A program made the position numbers and the translations under genes. Under the pieces are notes generated by a model. That model was not told the origin of the DNA and did not search any database. It worked only from the letters and a program-made list of their open reading frames with translations. A stretch of 64,000 nt of DNA, taken from positions 744,001 to 808,000 of the forward strand of contig NZ_ACZN01000018.1 in the NCBI RefSeq assembly GCF_000176135.1. The letters are read 5' to 3'. Each line of letters begins with the position of its first letter. Within the stretch, counting starts at the first letter, position 1. Source of the DNA: Vibrio coralliilyticus ATCC BAA-450 (lineage in GTDB: Bacteria > Pseudomonadota > Gammaproteobacteria > Enterobacterales > Vibrionaceae). Positions 44,046 to 53,520 of this stretch are shown piece after piece.

Positions 44046-44072
44046 AAAGCCGTAAGTGATGCTTACGGCTTT
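44046..44072 (-). terminator. Terminator of the histidine operon
   Basis: AAAGCCGTAAG (44046–44056) pairs with CTTACGGCTTT (44062–44072); on the minus strand TTCTTTTTG follows. Confidence 0.87.
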
Positions 44073-44106
44073 GAATTTTCTTCAGTTTATCACAATGAAG
44101 ACAGCT

Positions 44107-44742
44107 TTACTTGTGACGCTCTTTCAGCTTATTAACCACGTCGTTCATTGATAAACCTTGATCCTGAAGTAGAACCAGTAAGTGATAAATCAAATCCGCT
44201 GACTCACACACTAACTCCGCCTTGTCACCCGACGTCGCCGCAAGCGCGACTTCAACGCCTTCTTCGCCCACTTTCTGCGAAATACGCTTGGTGCCACGGG
44301 AATAAAGGTTGGCAGTATAAGAGGAATCAGGGTCGGCACTCTTGCGGGCAGCCAATAACTGCTCAAGTTGATGAAGCCACACCATTTGTGACTCCTCTTG
44401 CGGATCGACATCCCAACAAGTGGTGTTGCCCAAGTGACACGTAGGGCCAATGGGATTCACTTTCACCAGCAGCGTATCGTTATCGCAATCTAACTGCATG
44501 TTCACCAATTGCAATACGTTACCTGAGGTCTCACCTTTGGTCCATAGACGCTGTTTGGTACGAGAGAAAAACGTCACTTGACCCGTTTCACCCGTTTTTG
44601 CCAACGCATCTTGGTTCATGTAACCCATCATCAGCACTTGACTTGATTGGAAATCTTGTACGATGGCAGGCACTAAACCATCCACCTTGTCCCAGTTGAT
44701 GCGCTCAGCTAGAGAACTCACTTCGGTGGTGTTTAAACTCAT
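44107..44742 (-). CDS. hisI: Bifunctional phosphoribosyl-AMP cyclohydrolase / phosphoribosyl-ATP diphosphatase
   Basis: 211 aa HisIE fusion, steps 3 and 2 of histidine synthesis. HisI part (about 1–115): VLMMGYMNQDAL, SRTKQRLWTKGETSGN, metal-binding DCDNDTLL and CHLGNTTCW. HisE part (about 120–205): QKVGEEGVEVALA and ESADLIYHLLVLL. Overlaps hisF by 4 nt; last gene of the operon. Confidence 0.96.
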   Translation of the reverse strand: MSLNTTEVSSLAERINWDKVDGLVPAIVQDFQSSQVLMMGYMNQDALAKTGETGQVTFFSRTKQRLWTKGETSGNVLQLVNMQLDCDNDTLLVKVNPIGPTCHLGNTTCWDVDPQEESQMVWLHQLEQLLAARKSADPDSSYTANLYSRGTKRISQKVGEEGVEVALAATSGDKAELVCESADLIYHLLVLLQDQGLSMNDVVNKLKERHK

Positions 44743-45512
44743 AGTCGCACCTCAATACCTTGTTGTTTCAAATACTGCTTTAGTTCACCAATATTGATGA
44801 CTTGTTTGTGGAATACCGATGCGGCAAGCGCACCATCCACATTTGCTTTTTGGTAAGCTTCCGCGAAGTGCTCCATGGCACCCGCCCCGCCTGATGCAAT
44901 CAGCGGAACGTTACACACTTCACGTACCATATTCAGTTGTTCGATGTCGTAACCGTTACGCACGCCGTCTTGGTTCATCATGTTCAATACGATTTCACCA
45001 GCGCCACGCTTTTGCACTTCTTGCACCCAATCACGCGTTTCCCATTGGGTCGCTTTAGTGCGTTCCTCATCGCCAGTAAACTGGTAAACCTGATACTTGC
45101 CAGTATCTTTGTCGTAATAAGAGTCGATGCCAACCACGATACACTGAACACCAAATTTATCAGCAAGGTCGGTAATCAGTTGCGGGTTCGCCAATGCCGG
45201 TGAGTTGATCGACACCTTGTCCGCACCAAACTCAAGAATGCGTGCTGCGTCTTCGGCTGATTTAATGCCACCAGCGACGCAGAACGGAATATCAATCACT
45301 TCTGCAACGCGAGCGACCCAGCTTTTATCGACGACACGACCATCACTGGAAGCGGTAATATCGTAAAACACCAGCTCGTCGGCGCCTTCTTCCGCATAAC
45401 GCTGTGCCAGAGGAACGATGTCGCCAATGATTTCGTGGTTGCGGAACTGAACGCCCTTCACCACTTGTCCATCGCGAACATCAAGACATGGAATTATTCG
45501 CTTTGCCAGCAT
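44739..45512 (-). CDS. hisF: Imidazole glycerol phosphate synthase, cyclase subunit
   Basis: 257 aa (beta/alpha)8 barrel. LAKRIIPCLDVRDGQVVKG with catalytic Asp11, and VVGIDSYYD with the second catalytic Asp. Uses ammonia from HisH. Overlaps hisA by 19 nt. Confidence 0.97.
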   Translation of the reverse strand: MLAKRIIPCLDVRDGQVVKGVQFRNHEIIGDIVPLAQRYAEEGADELVFYDITASSDGRVVDKSWVARVAEVIDIPFCVAGGIKSAEDAARILEFGADKVSINSPALANPQLITDLADKFGVQCIVVGIDSYYDKDTGKYQVYQFTGDEERTKATQWETRDWVQEVQKRGAGEIVLNMMNQDGVRNGYDIEQLNMVREVCNVPLIASGGAGAMEHFAEAYQKANVDGALAASVFHKQVINIGELKQYLKQQGIEVRL

Positions 45513-46231
45513 GCAAATGCCTCCTCTGCCGTGAACTTTCCGTCTAGCAGTGCGCGACCAACAATCACGCCTGCCACACCACTGCCTTTTAGTGCTTCGA
45601 TATCTGCTAGCGATCCGATACCGCCTGAAGATTGGAACTGCACTTGTGGGTACTGTTTACATAGGTCAACATAAAGCTCTACGTTTGAGCCTTCTAACGT
45701 ACCGTCACGTGAAATGTCGGTACAAAGCACATGCCGTAGACCTACTGTTAGGTAATCGTTGATAAGCGATTCGATGGTCACGCCTGAGTCTTCTTGCCAA
45801 CCAGAGATCGCCACTTTACGTGTACCGTTTTGGTCGATGTTAATGTCTAGTGCGAGAACGATTTTCTCTGCGCCGTATTTTTCCATCCAACCTTTCACAA
45901 GCTCTGGTTGTTTTACTGCTGTAGAACCAACTACAACACGTTGAGCACCGGCTTCTAACAGATCAATCACGTCTTGCTCAGTACGCACACCACCACCGAT
46001 TTGGATGTTCGCTGGCGTACTTGCTAATAGCTTTGCAATCAAATCAAGCTGGCGTGCTGTCGTGTCTTTCGCGCCAGTTAAATCCACCAAGTGCAGCCAG
46101 TTAGCACCTGCTTGGTGGTACAAGTTGAACTGCTCTGCTGGGTCGACTTTGTACTCGGTTACTTGACCGTAATCACCTTGATAAAGACGAACCACCTGTC
46201 CTTCAATTAAATCAAGAGCTGGAATAATCAC
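45494..46231 (-). CDS. hisA: ProFAR isomerase
   Basis: 245 aa barrel, step 4 of the pathway. IIPALDLIEGQVVRLYQGDY with catalytic Asp7, and LCTDISRDGTLEG with the second Asp. GTG start at 46231 with AAGGGA upstream. Confidence 0.97.
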   Translation of the reverse strand: MIIPALDLIEGQVVRLYQGDYGQVTEYKVDPAEQFNLYHQAGANWLHLVDLTGAKDTTARQLDLIAKLLASTPANIQIGGGVRTEQDVIDLLEAGAQRVVVGSTAVKQPELVKGWMEKYGAEKIVLALDINIDQNGTRKVAISGWQEDSGVTIESLINDYLTVGLRHVLCTDISRDGTLEGSNVELYVDLCKQYPQVQFQSSGGIGSLADIEALKGSGVAGVIVGRALLDGKFTAEEAFACWQSE

Positions 46232-46243
46232 ACTAAATCCCTT

Positions 46244-46858
46244 TTATAATTCTAAGAAGTTTTGAATAAGCTTTGCGCCCGCTTTTGAAGAACGCTCAGG
46301 GTGGAATTGCACGCCGTAGTAATTACCGCTTTGCACCGCTGCCGTGAACGGATTTCCGTATTCACATTCTGCAATGGTGTAGTCCCCTACTGGCATGGCA
46401 AAGCTGTGTACAAAGTAGAAGTACTCACCTTCTTCAATGCCTTTGAACAGCGGGTTGCCTGTTTTCGCAGAGACTGTGTTCCAGCCCATATGCGGCAGCG
46501 GCAAGTCGCCAGTTTGTAGTAGCTTCACTTCGCCATCACAAAGTCCAAGACACTCAACCAACTCGTCTGCTTTCTGCCCTTTCTCTTGAGACAATTTACC
46601 TAGCAGTTGCATGCCTAAACAGATACCTAACAGCGGCTTCTCTACCTGTTTTACCAAGCTGATAAGATCACGCTCAGCTAGGTTTTTCATTGCTTCACTG
46701 GCGGTTCCTACACCCGGTAGGAATAGCTTATCTGCCGACAATACAACTTGTGGGTCTTTTGAAATCGTTACGTCATAGCCTAGGCGTTCAATGGCAAACT
46801 TCACCGAAGAAACGTTGGCACAGCCAGTATCGATAATGACAACTTTCTGCTCTGTCAC
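46244..46858 (-). CDS. hisH: Imidazole glycerol phosphate synthase, glutaminase subunit
   Basis: 204 aa class I amidotransferase. Nucleophile Cys in LLGICLGMQLL, and the His/Glu pair in VQFHPERS. Feeds ammonia to HisF. GTG start at 46858 with AGGAG. Confidence 0.97.
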   Translation of the reverse strand: MTEQKVVIIDTGCANVSSVKFAIERLGYDVTISKDPQVVLSADKLFLPGVGTASEAMKNLAERDLISLVKQVEKPLLGICLGMQLLGKLSQEKGQKADELVECLGLCDGEVKLLQTGDLPLPHMGWNTVSAKTGNPLFKGIEEGEYFYFVHSFAMPVGDYTIAECEYGNPFTAAVQSGNYYGVQFHPERSSKAGAKLIQNFLEL

Positions 46859-46884
46859 TGTTTTTCTCCTTGCTAGCGTTAACC

Positions 46885-47958
46885 TTACAGCACGCCTTTA
46901 CTACTTGGCAGCTCTGTACCTTCTACTTTGATTGCTTGGCGCAGAGTACGACCAAACGCTTTAAATAAGCTCTCAATGATGTGGTGATCATTGTCGCCAG
47001 CAGAAGAAAGGTGCAGCGTACACGCTAGGGTGTCAGTTAGAGAGCGGAAGAAGTGAATCACCATCTCGGTTGAAAGGTCACCGACTTGCTCACGGCTAAA
47101 CTTCGCGTCGAACTTAAGGTAAGGACGCCCTGACAGGTCTAGCGCACATTGTGCTAAACACTCATCCATTGGCAGGCTAAAGCCAAATCGGCCAATACCA
47201 CGCTTATCACCAAGTGCTTCTTTCAGAGCTTGGCCCAACGCAAGTGCGGTGTCTTCTACTGAGTGATGATCGTCTATGTGTAGGTCGCCCTCCACTTTAC
47301 ACACCATCTTAAATCCGCCGTGTGTTGCGATTTGATCAAGCATGTGGTCAAAGAAGCCTAGGCCAGTAGAAATATCATTACCGCCTTGGTCATCAAGATT
47401 TACCGCGACTTTAATATCAGTTTCTTTCGTAGTACGGACCACTTCAGCAACACGAGCTTTCACCGTCAGATCTTTCAGGATCTGTTTCCAGCCCATGGTT
47501 TCCGGGTTGTACTGAATGCCACGAATTGCCATGTTTTCTGCAAGTTGAAGATCGGTTTGACGATCGCCAATCACAACAGAGTTTTGGAAGTCCACTTTGC
47601 CACCCTGAAGGTACTCTTTCACCATGCCTAATTTAGGCTTGCGGCATGAGCAGTTATCTTCTTCAAAGTGAGGGCAAATCAGTACGTCATCGAACTTCAC
47701 ACCTTGAGATTCGAAGATTTCCATCATCATATCGTGCGGTGCATCAAAATCTGCTTGTGGGTAGCTGTCAGTCCCTAAACCGTCTTGGTTAGTGACCATC
47801 ACTAGACGGTATCCTGCATCCTGCAACGACAGCAGACTTGGGATAACAAATGGTTCTAGTTTTAGTTTATCTAAACGATCAACTTGAAAATCAACCGGCG
47901 GCTCAACAATTAAGGTGCCATCACGGTCGATAAAAAGGATTTTTTGTTGTTTGCTCAC
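46885..47958 (-). CDS. hisB: Bifunctional histidinol-phosphatase / IGP dehydratase
   Basis: 357 aa fusion, the gammaproteobacterial form. N-terminal HAD phosphatase: LFIDRDGTLI, zinc loop CPHFEEDNCSCRKPK, VIGDRQTD. C-terminal dehydratase (about 170–357): GLGFFDHMLDQIATHGGF and HHSVEDTALALG with the metal histidines. GTG start at 47958 with AAGGAAG. Confidence 0.97.
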   Translation of the reverse strand: MSKQQKILFIDRDGTLIVEPPVDFQVDRLDKLKLEPFVIPSLLSLQDAGYRLVMVTNQDGLGTDSYPQADFDAPHDMMMEIFESQGVKFDDVLICPHFEEDNCSCRKPKLGMVKEYLQGGKVDFQNSVVIGDRQTDLQLAENMAIRGIQYNPETMGWKQILKDLTVKARVAEVVRTTKETDIKVAVNLDDQGGNDISTGLGFFDHMLDQIATHGGFKMVCKVEGDLHIDDHHSVEDTALALGQALKEALGDKRGIGRFGFSLPMDECLAQCALDLSGRPYLKFDAKFSREQVGDLSTEMVIHFFRSLTDTLACTLHLSSAGDNDHHIIESLFKAFGRTLRQAIKVEGTELPSSKGVL

Positions 47959-48027
47959 TCGAACTTCCTTATTGCTAATCTTTGGCGCCTCCGCTTTGTC
48001 AGCGAAAGCAATTAATTTTGTCTCTAC

Positions 48028-49068
48028 TTATGAGTAGTAGTTTCTAATAAATCCGAGTGTTTTTTCGCACTCGTCGCGGTTACCCACACTGATACGTACG
48101 CAGTTCTCAATTGGCGAGTTACGCAAGATAATGCCTGTTTCCCAAGCGGCTTTGAAAAGATCATCACCATCTGGGAATTTAACCAATAGGTAGTTACCCC
48201 ATCCTTCAAAGACTTCCAAGCCCGGAATCATCGACAAGCCCACCTGCAAATAAGCACGGTTCGCGTTCAAATCGAGAACTTGGAACTTCGCTCTCGCTAA
48301 ACCTGCTTCAGAAAGCGCTTGAGTGGCAATTTCCGCAACAGGAACTGGGACTGGGTATGGTGCGATAACTTTAAGAAGTACATTAATCAGCTCTTCGTTC
48401 GCAAGCGTAAATCCACAACGTAGACCCGCAAGCGCAAAAGCTTTCGACAGAGTACGCAGAATTGCGAGATTTGGATACTGTGTCAGTAAATCTACCGTTG
48501 ATGCTTCTGGGCAAAAATCAATGTACGCTTCGTCCATCACCACGATTGCGCGGTCTTTTGTCATCTCAAGCAGAGAGACAATGTCTTCACGCTTAACCAA
48601 GTTACCCGTTGGGTTGTTTGGTGAACATACGAAAACCAGTTTAACGTTATCCAGATTAGCTTCGATGCCAGCAAGGTCTAGTTGCCAATCTGATGTTAGC
48701 GGCACGGTTTTGCGCTCTACACCAATGGTTTCAGCGCTGATGGAGTACATACCGTAAGTCGGTGGGCAGTAAAGAATCGCATCTTCATCTGGCTCACAGA
48801 AAGCACGAATCAGTAACTCGATGCCTTCATCTGCACCGCGAGAAGTCAGCGTTTGTTCTGGTTTCACCCCTGCATACGCAGCGTAAGCAGAAATCAATTC
48901 TTTCGGTTGGCATTCGCTGTAACGATTAAGCCTAGCAAAATCAGTTTTGTATTCATTGTTGAATGGCGATTCGTTGGCATTTAGCCATACATCACCTGTA
49001 CCACCGATACGACGAGCTGATAAATAAGGGGTCAGCTGTTGGACCTGTTTACGCGCTAGCTTTTCCAT
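48028..49068 (-). CDS. hisC: Histidinol-phosphate aminotransferase
   Basis: 346 aa fold-type I PLP enzyme. VWLNANESPFNNEY near the start, VCSPNNPTGN, VMDEAYIDF, and PLP lysine in LSKAFALAGLRCGF. Converts imidazole acetol phosphate to histidinol phosphate. Gap of 69 nt to hisB. Confidence 0.97.
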   Translation of the reverse strand: MEKLARKQVQQLTPYLSARRIGGTGDVWLNANESPFNNEYKTDFARLNRYSECQPKELISAYAAYAGVKPEQTLTSRGADEGIELLIRAFCEPDEDAILYCPPTYGMYSISAETIGVERKTVPLTSDWQLDLAGIEANLDNVKLVFVCSPNNPTGNLVKREDIVSLLEMTKDRAIVVMDEAYIDFCPEASTVDLLTQYPNLAILRTLSKAFALAGLRCGFTLANEELINVLLKVIAPYPVPVPVAEIATQALSEAGLARAKFQVLDLNANRAYLQVGLSMIPGLEVFEGWGNYLLVKFPDGDDLFKAAWETGIILRNSPIENCVRISVGNRDECEKTLGFIRNYYS

Positions 49069-49080
49069 CTCATTACCCTC

Positions 49081-50373
49081 TTACTTAGCTGCTAGTTTTT
49101 CTACACGAATAGTCACGGCACGTTTGTGTGCATCCAAACCTTCTGCTTCAGCCATCGTGACCACTGTTGGAGCAAGGTTTTTTAGACCATCAGCAGACAG
49201 CTCTTGAACTGTCATACGCTTAGAGAAATCCGCCAAGCCTAGGCTTGAATACGTACGTGTGTAACCGTAAGTAGGAAGAACGTGGTTAGTGCCCGATGCG
49301 TAATCACCCGCCGATTCTGGTGACCAATCCCCTAAGAAGATGGAACCTGCATTATCGAGTAAAGGTAGAAGCTCACGTGGGTTCTTGGTCTGAACAATCA
49401 AGTGCTCAGGGCCGTAGTAATTTGAGATTGAAACCGCCTGAGTCAACGACTCCGCGATGATAACCAAACTTGAAGCGAGTGCCTTCTCAGCAATATCCGC
49501 ACGAGATAGCTCTTTGAGTTGGCGCTGAACTGCGTCAGTGACTTGGTCCGCAATCACAGGTGAAGGCGTGACAAGCACTACTTGAGAATCAGGGCCGTGC
49601 TCTGCTTGGCTTAGCAGATCGGCAGCAATAAAATCAGGGTCCGCAGTTTCATCAGCCAAAACCAGTACTTCTGAAGGACCCGCTGGCATATCAATCGCCG
49701 CACCACGGAAGTCATTACTTACCTGACGCTTTGCTTCTGTCACGTAAGCATTACCCGGCCCAAAGATCTTATCAACTTTGGATACCGTCTCGGTGCCATA
49801 AGCCATCGCAGCAACGGCTTGACCACCGCCGACGTTGTACACTTCATCAATGCCGCACAGCTGCGCGACATACAGAATTTCATCTGCGATTGGTGGTGGA
49901 GAACACAACACCACTTTGCGGCAGCCGGCAATTTTCGCAGGGACGCCAAGCATCAAAACAGTCGATGGCAATGGCGCGCTGCCACCTGGAATGTACAAGC
50001 CCACTTTTTGAATTGGGCGCGTTACCTGCTCACAAAGTACACCCGGTTGAGTTTCTACTTTGATAGGTTGTGGCTTCTGCGCTTTGTGAAACTTAGAGAT
50101 GTTGGCATAAGCTTGCTCAAGTGCGCTCTTCATCTTCTCGGAAAGACGCGCTGACGCTTCCTCAATCTCTTGAGCCGACACTCGAATGGATTCCGGCTTC
50201 ACGCGGTCAAACTTCTCTGTCAATTCAAGCAGAGCCGAATCGCCCTCATTACGAACGTTCGCGATAACTTCAGAAACCGCAGCCGTGATGTTCGCACCTT
50301 CAGTAATTGCCGGACGCTCTAAAATAGAATCTTGCTGCGTTTCACTTAGCGATTGCCATACGACGGTTCTCAT
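49081..50373 (-). CDS. hisD: Histidinol dehydrogenase
   Basis: 430 aa zinc enzyme, last two oxidations to histidine. Signature region around DMPAGPSEVLVLADETADP and AEHGPDSQVVLVT; NYGGEH-like site is NYYGPEHLIV. Starts 5 nt after hisG. Confidence 0.97.
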   Translation of the reverse strand: MRTVVWQSLSETQQDSILERPAITEGANITAAVSEVIANVRNEGDSALLELTEKFDRVKPESIRVSAQEIEEASARLSEKMKSALEQAYANISKFHKAQKPQPIKVETQPGVLCEQVTRPIQKVGLYIPGGSAPLPSTVLMLGVPAKIAGCRKVVLCSPPPIADEILYVAQLCGIDEVYNVGGGQAVAAMAYGTETVSKVDKIFGPGNAYVTEAKRQVSNDFRGAAIDMPAGPSEVLVLADETADPDFIAADLLSQAEHGPDSQVVLVTPSPVIADQVTDAVQRQLKELSRADIAEKALASSLVIIAESLTQAVSISNYYGPEHLIVQTKNPRELLPLLDNAGSIFLGDWSPESAGDYASGTNHVLPTYGYTRTYSSLGLADFSKRMTVQELSADGLKNLAPTVVTMAEAEGLDAHKRAVTIRVEKLAAK

Positions 50374-50378
50374 GGCGA

Positions 50379-51275
50379 TTACTCCATCATTTTCTCAATT
50401 GGTAGTACCAGAATTGAGCTCGCACCCAGTTCTTTCAGTTGTTCCATGGTTTCCCAGAACAGGTTTTCAGTACTGACCAAATGAACAGCCACTTTCTGTT
50501 GGTCTGCAGAGAGAGGTAATACAGTTGGATCTTCCGCACCAGGTAGCAATGACTTGATTTGGTCTAACTTATCCGTTGGAGCGTGTAGCATGATGTACTT
50601 CGACTCTTTCGCTTGCTGTACACCCTGCATTCGAGTCAACAGTTTTTCGATTAGCGCCACTTTGTCCGCATCGAATTCGCCTGTACGTTGAATCAACGTT
50701 GCTTTTGATTTAAAGATGATTTCCGCTTCTTTTAGGCCGTTCGCTTCCAATGTTGCACCAGTAGAAACTAAATCAGCGATGGCGTCAGCAAGGCCAGCAC
50801 GTGGAGCAACTTCAACAGAGCCAGTCAGCATACAGGTAGAAAATGGTACACCTGCTTCATCCATGTACGCTTTAAGCAGTTGTGGGTAGGTGGTTGCAAT
50901 TCGCTTCCCTGCCAGATCTTGAGGGCCGTTGTACTCTTCATCTTTGTCGATGGCGATAGACAAACGGCAACCACCGAAATCGAGACGACGAAGTGGCACA
51001 AACTCGCTTGGTTCACCCAAAGCGATACGGTCAAGACGGACTTCTTCAAGCTCGTTTTCACCAATGAAACCAAGGTCAACGACACCATCCATAATCAGGC
51101 CAGGGATGTCGTCATCACGAACTAACAGTAGGTCAATAGGCATGTTCAGCGAGTGAACGACTAAACGCTCACCCATGATGTTGAATTTTACGCCGCACTT
51201 TTTAAGCAGTTCTTGGCATTCTTTGCTTAGGCGACCTTTCTTTTGGATTGCGATTCTTAGGCGTTGTGTTTGCAT
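50379..51275 (-). CDS. hisG: ATP phosphoribosyltransferase, long form
   Basis: 298 aa, with the C-terminal ACT-like domain that gives feedback inhibition by histidine. LRIAIQKKGRLSKECQELL at the start; PRP-binding segment DAIADLVSTGATLEANGL. First enzyme of the operon, AGGGA ten bases upstream, behind the his leader and attenuator. Confidence 0.97.
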   Translation of the reverse strand: MQTQRLRIAIQKKGRLSKECQELLKKCGVKFNIMGERLVVHSLNMPIDLLLVRDDDIPGLIMDGVVDLGFIGENELEEVRLDRIALGEPSEFVPLRRLDFGGCRLSIAIDKDEEYNGPQDLAGKRIATTYPQLLKAYMDEAGVPFSTCMLTGSVEVAPRAGLADAIADLVSTGATLEANGLKEAEIIFKSKATLIQRTGEFDADKVALIEKLLTRMQGVQQAKESKYIMLHAPTDKLDQIKSLLPGAEDPTVLPLSADQQKVAVHLVSTENLFWETMEQLKELGASSILVLPIEKMME

Positions 51276-51316
51276 TGCTTTTATCCCTGTGCAAATTAAT
51301 TTTTAAATCGTTAAAA

Positions 51317-51353
51317 CTAAAAAACCCTCGGAAGAGTTGGTCTCCCGAGGGTT
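51317..51353 (-). terminator. Histidine operon attenuator
   Basis: Minus-strand stem AACCCTCGG with CCGAGGGTT (51345–51353 and 51323–51331) followed by TTTTTTAG. It lies between the leader peptide and hisG. The G/C-rich stretch between 51360 and 51425 (with several CCCGG/CCGGG blocks) offers alternative pairings, as expected for attenuation. Confidence 0.88.
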
Positions 51354-51427
51354 CTGAATCTTGTAGTTTGCGATTTCTGCCTCCGGGAGTTTCCTGTCCC
51401 CCGGGTATGCGTACATCTCCCGAAAGA

Positions 51428-51460
51428 CTAGACTGGGTGATGATGGTGATGAATGTTCAT
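51428..51460 (-). CDS. hisL: Histidine operon leader peptide
   Basis: Ten residues, MNIHHHHHPV: five histidine codons in a row (CAT CAC CAT CAT CAC) before the attenuator. Ribosome stalling on these codons when charged tRNA-His is scarce would favour the antiterminator fold and allow expression of hisG onward. No strong ribosome site was seen. Confidence 0.92.
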   Translation of the reverse strand: MNIHHHHHPV

Positions 51461-51580
51461 TACAAAATTACGCATACTTATAAGCTCTTCAGTTCGCTTG
51501 CTTGGTAACCACACTAACCAAGGCAAAACCATTTTTCAACTAAAAATTAAAGATTTTTTCAGTTTGTATAAGACAAATAA

Positions 51581-51602
51581 AAAGGGAGCGAAAGCTCCCT
51601 TT
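51581..51602 (-). terminator. Terminator of the lysine transporter gene
   Basis: AAAGGGAGC (51581–51589) and GCTCCCTTT (51594–51602), loop of four; minus-strand TTTATTTG follows. Confidence 0.87.
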
Positions 51603-51626
51603 AAAATTCTTTTATCGTTCAAATCA

Positions 51627-53228
51627 TTAAACGTTTTGACAGCTTGCCATCTTCGCTTTTGAAAGAATCGATAGCAAGACACAGACGCCAACAAAAGCAA
51701 CTGCGGATACAGCGAATGAGATACCTACAGATGCAGTCATACCCAACGTGATGAAACCAATACAAGAGACAGCAGCGACAGATAGTGCATACGGCAGCTG
51801 AGTGGCTACGTGATCAATATGGTTACAACGTGCGCCCGTTGAAGAGAGAATCGTCGTATCTGAAATTGGTGAACAATGGTCTCCAAATACCGAGCCTGCC
51901 AATACAGCACTTAGCATAGGCAGCATCAGAGCAAGATCCGTTGCACCTGCCATATCACCAGCAATTGGTAGCATTATACCAAACGTACCCCATGATGTGC
52001 CGGTAGAGAACGCCATCAGACCAGATAGCAAGAAAAGGATAACTGGCAACCAATGGGGGTTGATATTACCTTGTGCTAGTGTCGATAGGTATTTACCAGT
52101 GTTCATATCACCGATCACAGAACCAATAGTCCAAGCAAATATTAGGATCAGAATCGCACCAAACATCGATTTCGCACCGATCCAAAGCGTGCGAGATATT
52201 TCGCTAAATGCGATACCTTGCTTAAGCACTGTAAACAGAGCTACAGCCAACCCGACAAGACCACCGTAGATCAACGAAGTACCTACATCTGTGTTCTCAA
52301 AAGCGCCCAGAACATTAAAGGCTTTGTCATCTGCGGTTAATGCCTGTCCGCCCGTATATAGCATTGAGGCAATCGTTGCAACAATCAGGAATACAATCGG
52401 TAGAACTAAGTCGGAAACTTTACCGCCTTCACTTTCCTGAATATCCAATTCTTCATTAATATCATGAGCTTCTTGAGAGTCATCAGCTTGTTCTTTTTCA
52501 AAGCCGTGCCCTTGAGATGCTGCGATTTCATGGTTACGCATCTTGCCAATATCAAGACCAAACCAAGCCACTGCAAATACCATTAGCAAAGCGAAAACAG
52601 CGTAAAAGTTCATTGGAATAAGGCGTACATAAGCACCAAGGGCAGAATACTCAGTGATGCCATGAGAGACGAGAATGCCACCAATGATCGTCATGATGTA
52701 AGCACCCCAACTAGACGCAGGCATGATCACACACATAGGTGCTGCGGTTGAGTCTAAGATGTAGGCCAGCTTAGCGCGGGATACATAAAAGCGGTCCGTA
52801 ACAGGTCGAGAAATCGCACCAACGGCTAGGCTGTTAAAATAGTCATCAACAAAAATGAATACGCCTAGAAAAGCCGCCAGTAACTTAGAACCACGTTTAC
52901 TTTTAACGCGAGATTGCGCCCACTCTGCAAAAGCGCGAGTACCACCAGACAACGTCAATAACGCTGTCATCATACCAAGCAATAGCAAGAAACCGACAAT
53001 ACTCATGTTCCAAGTATTGATACCGCCATCTTCGATGAAGACGCTTGATACTGTAGAACCAACGTAGCTTAAAGTATCACCCACCGAATAGTCATTTAGA
53101 AGTATCGCTCCAAGAGCAATACCAACACCTAAAGACACCAATACACGACGAGTAATAATTGCCAAACTCAGAGCTACCAAAGGAGGTAACAAAGAAATAG
53201 GGGATGATGCAAAATCAATTAAATTCAT
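51627..53228 (-). CDS. lysW: NhaC-family transporter, predicted lysine transporter LysW
   Basis: 533 aa from ATG 53228 with GAAG upstream. About 11 helices; FIFVDDYFNSLAVGAISRP and VFGDHCSPISDTTILSS are marks of the NhaC superfamily, so automatic annotation would call it a Na+/H+ antiporter. A lysine riboswitch sits just upstream, and LysW-type NhaC relatives in vibrios and Shewanella were assigned to lysine transport on that basis by comparative genomics. Lysine specificity is therefore context-based; the Na+ coupling is inference. Confidence 0.85.
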   Translation of the reverse strand: MNLIDFASSPISLLPPLVALSLAIITRRVLVSLGVGIALGAILLNDYSVGDTLSYVGSTVSSVFIEDGGINTWNMSIVGFLLLLGMMTALLTLSGGTRAFAEWAQSRVKSKRGSKLLAAFLGVFIFVDDYFNSLAVGAISRPVTDRFYVSRAKLAYILDSTAAPMCVIMPASSWGAYIMTIIGGILVSHGITEYSALGAYVRLIPMNFYAVFALLMVFAVAWFGLDIGKMRNHEIAASQGHGFEKEQADDSQEAHDINEELDIQESEGGKVSDLVLPIVFLIVATIASMLYTGGQALTADDKAFNVLGAFENTDVGTSLIYGGLVGLAVALFTVLKQGIAFSEISRTLWIGAKSMFGAILILIFAWTIGSVIGDMNTGKYLSTLAQGNINPHWLPVILFLLSGLMAFSTGTSWGTFGIMLPIAGDMAGATDLALMLPMLSAVLAGSVFGDHCSPISDTTILSSTGARCNHIDHVATQLPYALSVAAVSCIGFITLGMTASVGISFAVSAVAFVGVCVLLSILSKAKMASCQNV

Positions 53229-53318
53229 GATCTTCAAAAACCAGTAATAAATGGTTAGAGATCTACTGCAGACAAATTGAAGGAAAGATTTCCAAGCAAT
53301 TAAGTTGAACTAAGCGAA

Positions 53319-53340
53319 AGGGAAGCGAAAACTTCACCCT
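53319..53340 (-). terminator. Expression-platform hairpin of the lysine riboswitch
   Basis: Minus-strand GGGTGAAG pairs with CTTCCC (bulged T), loop TTTTCG, then TTTCGC. Placed straight after the aptamer, as expected for lysine-induced termination; the U-run is short, so termination may be partial. Confidence 0.55.
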
Positions 53341-53345
53341 GCCCT

Positions 53346-53520
53346 ACAGTAGCGCTCCATAGTTTTACAAAATTATAGACTATGGCAGTGTTACCCCTTT
53401 CGAGTGTAACCCCAGCAAGCATCTTTGATTTGAATACTCACTTCGGCGAAACAACCTTTCGTATTTGTTCATTGGCATCACCCCAACAAACACTACTGAT
53501 TTATTTCGCGCCTCTACCGC
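53346..53520 (-). ncRNA. Lysine riboswitch (LYS element)
   Basis: Conserved blocks read on the minus strand in the right order: GCGGTAGAGGCGCG, CAGTAGTGTTTG, GAAAGG, CGCCGAAGTG, TTGCTGGGGTTAC, GAAAGGGGTAAC, CACTGCCATAG and closing CTATGGAGCGCTACTGT. P1 pairs GCGGTAG (53514–53520) with CTACTGT (53346–53352), two G·U pairs included. It lies 118 nt before the transporter start and should switch it off when lysine is plentiful. Confidence 0.93.

Noticed and set aside
51501..51522. Inverted repeat CTTGGT/ACCAAG upstream of the his leader as an operator
   Set aside because: Arms are only 6 bp and no matching regulator is known to me; not strong enough to call.
51627..53228. Plain Na+/H+ antiporter NhaC
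   Set aside because: The upstream lysine riboswitch makes lysine transport more likely; family membership alone does not give substrate.
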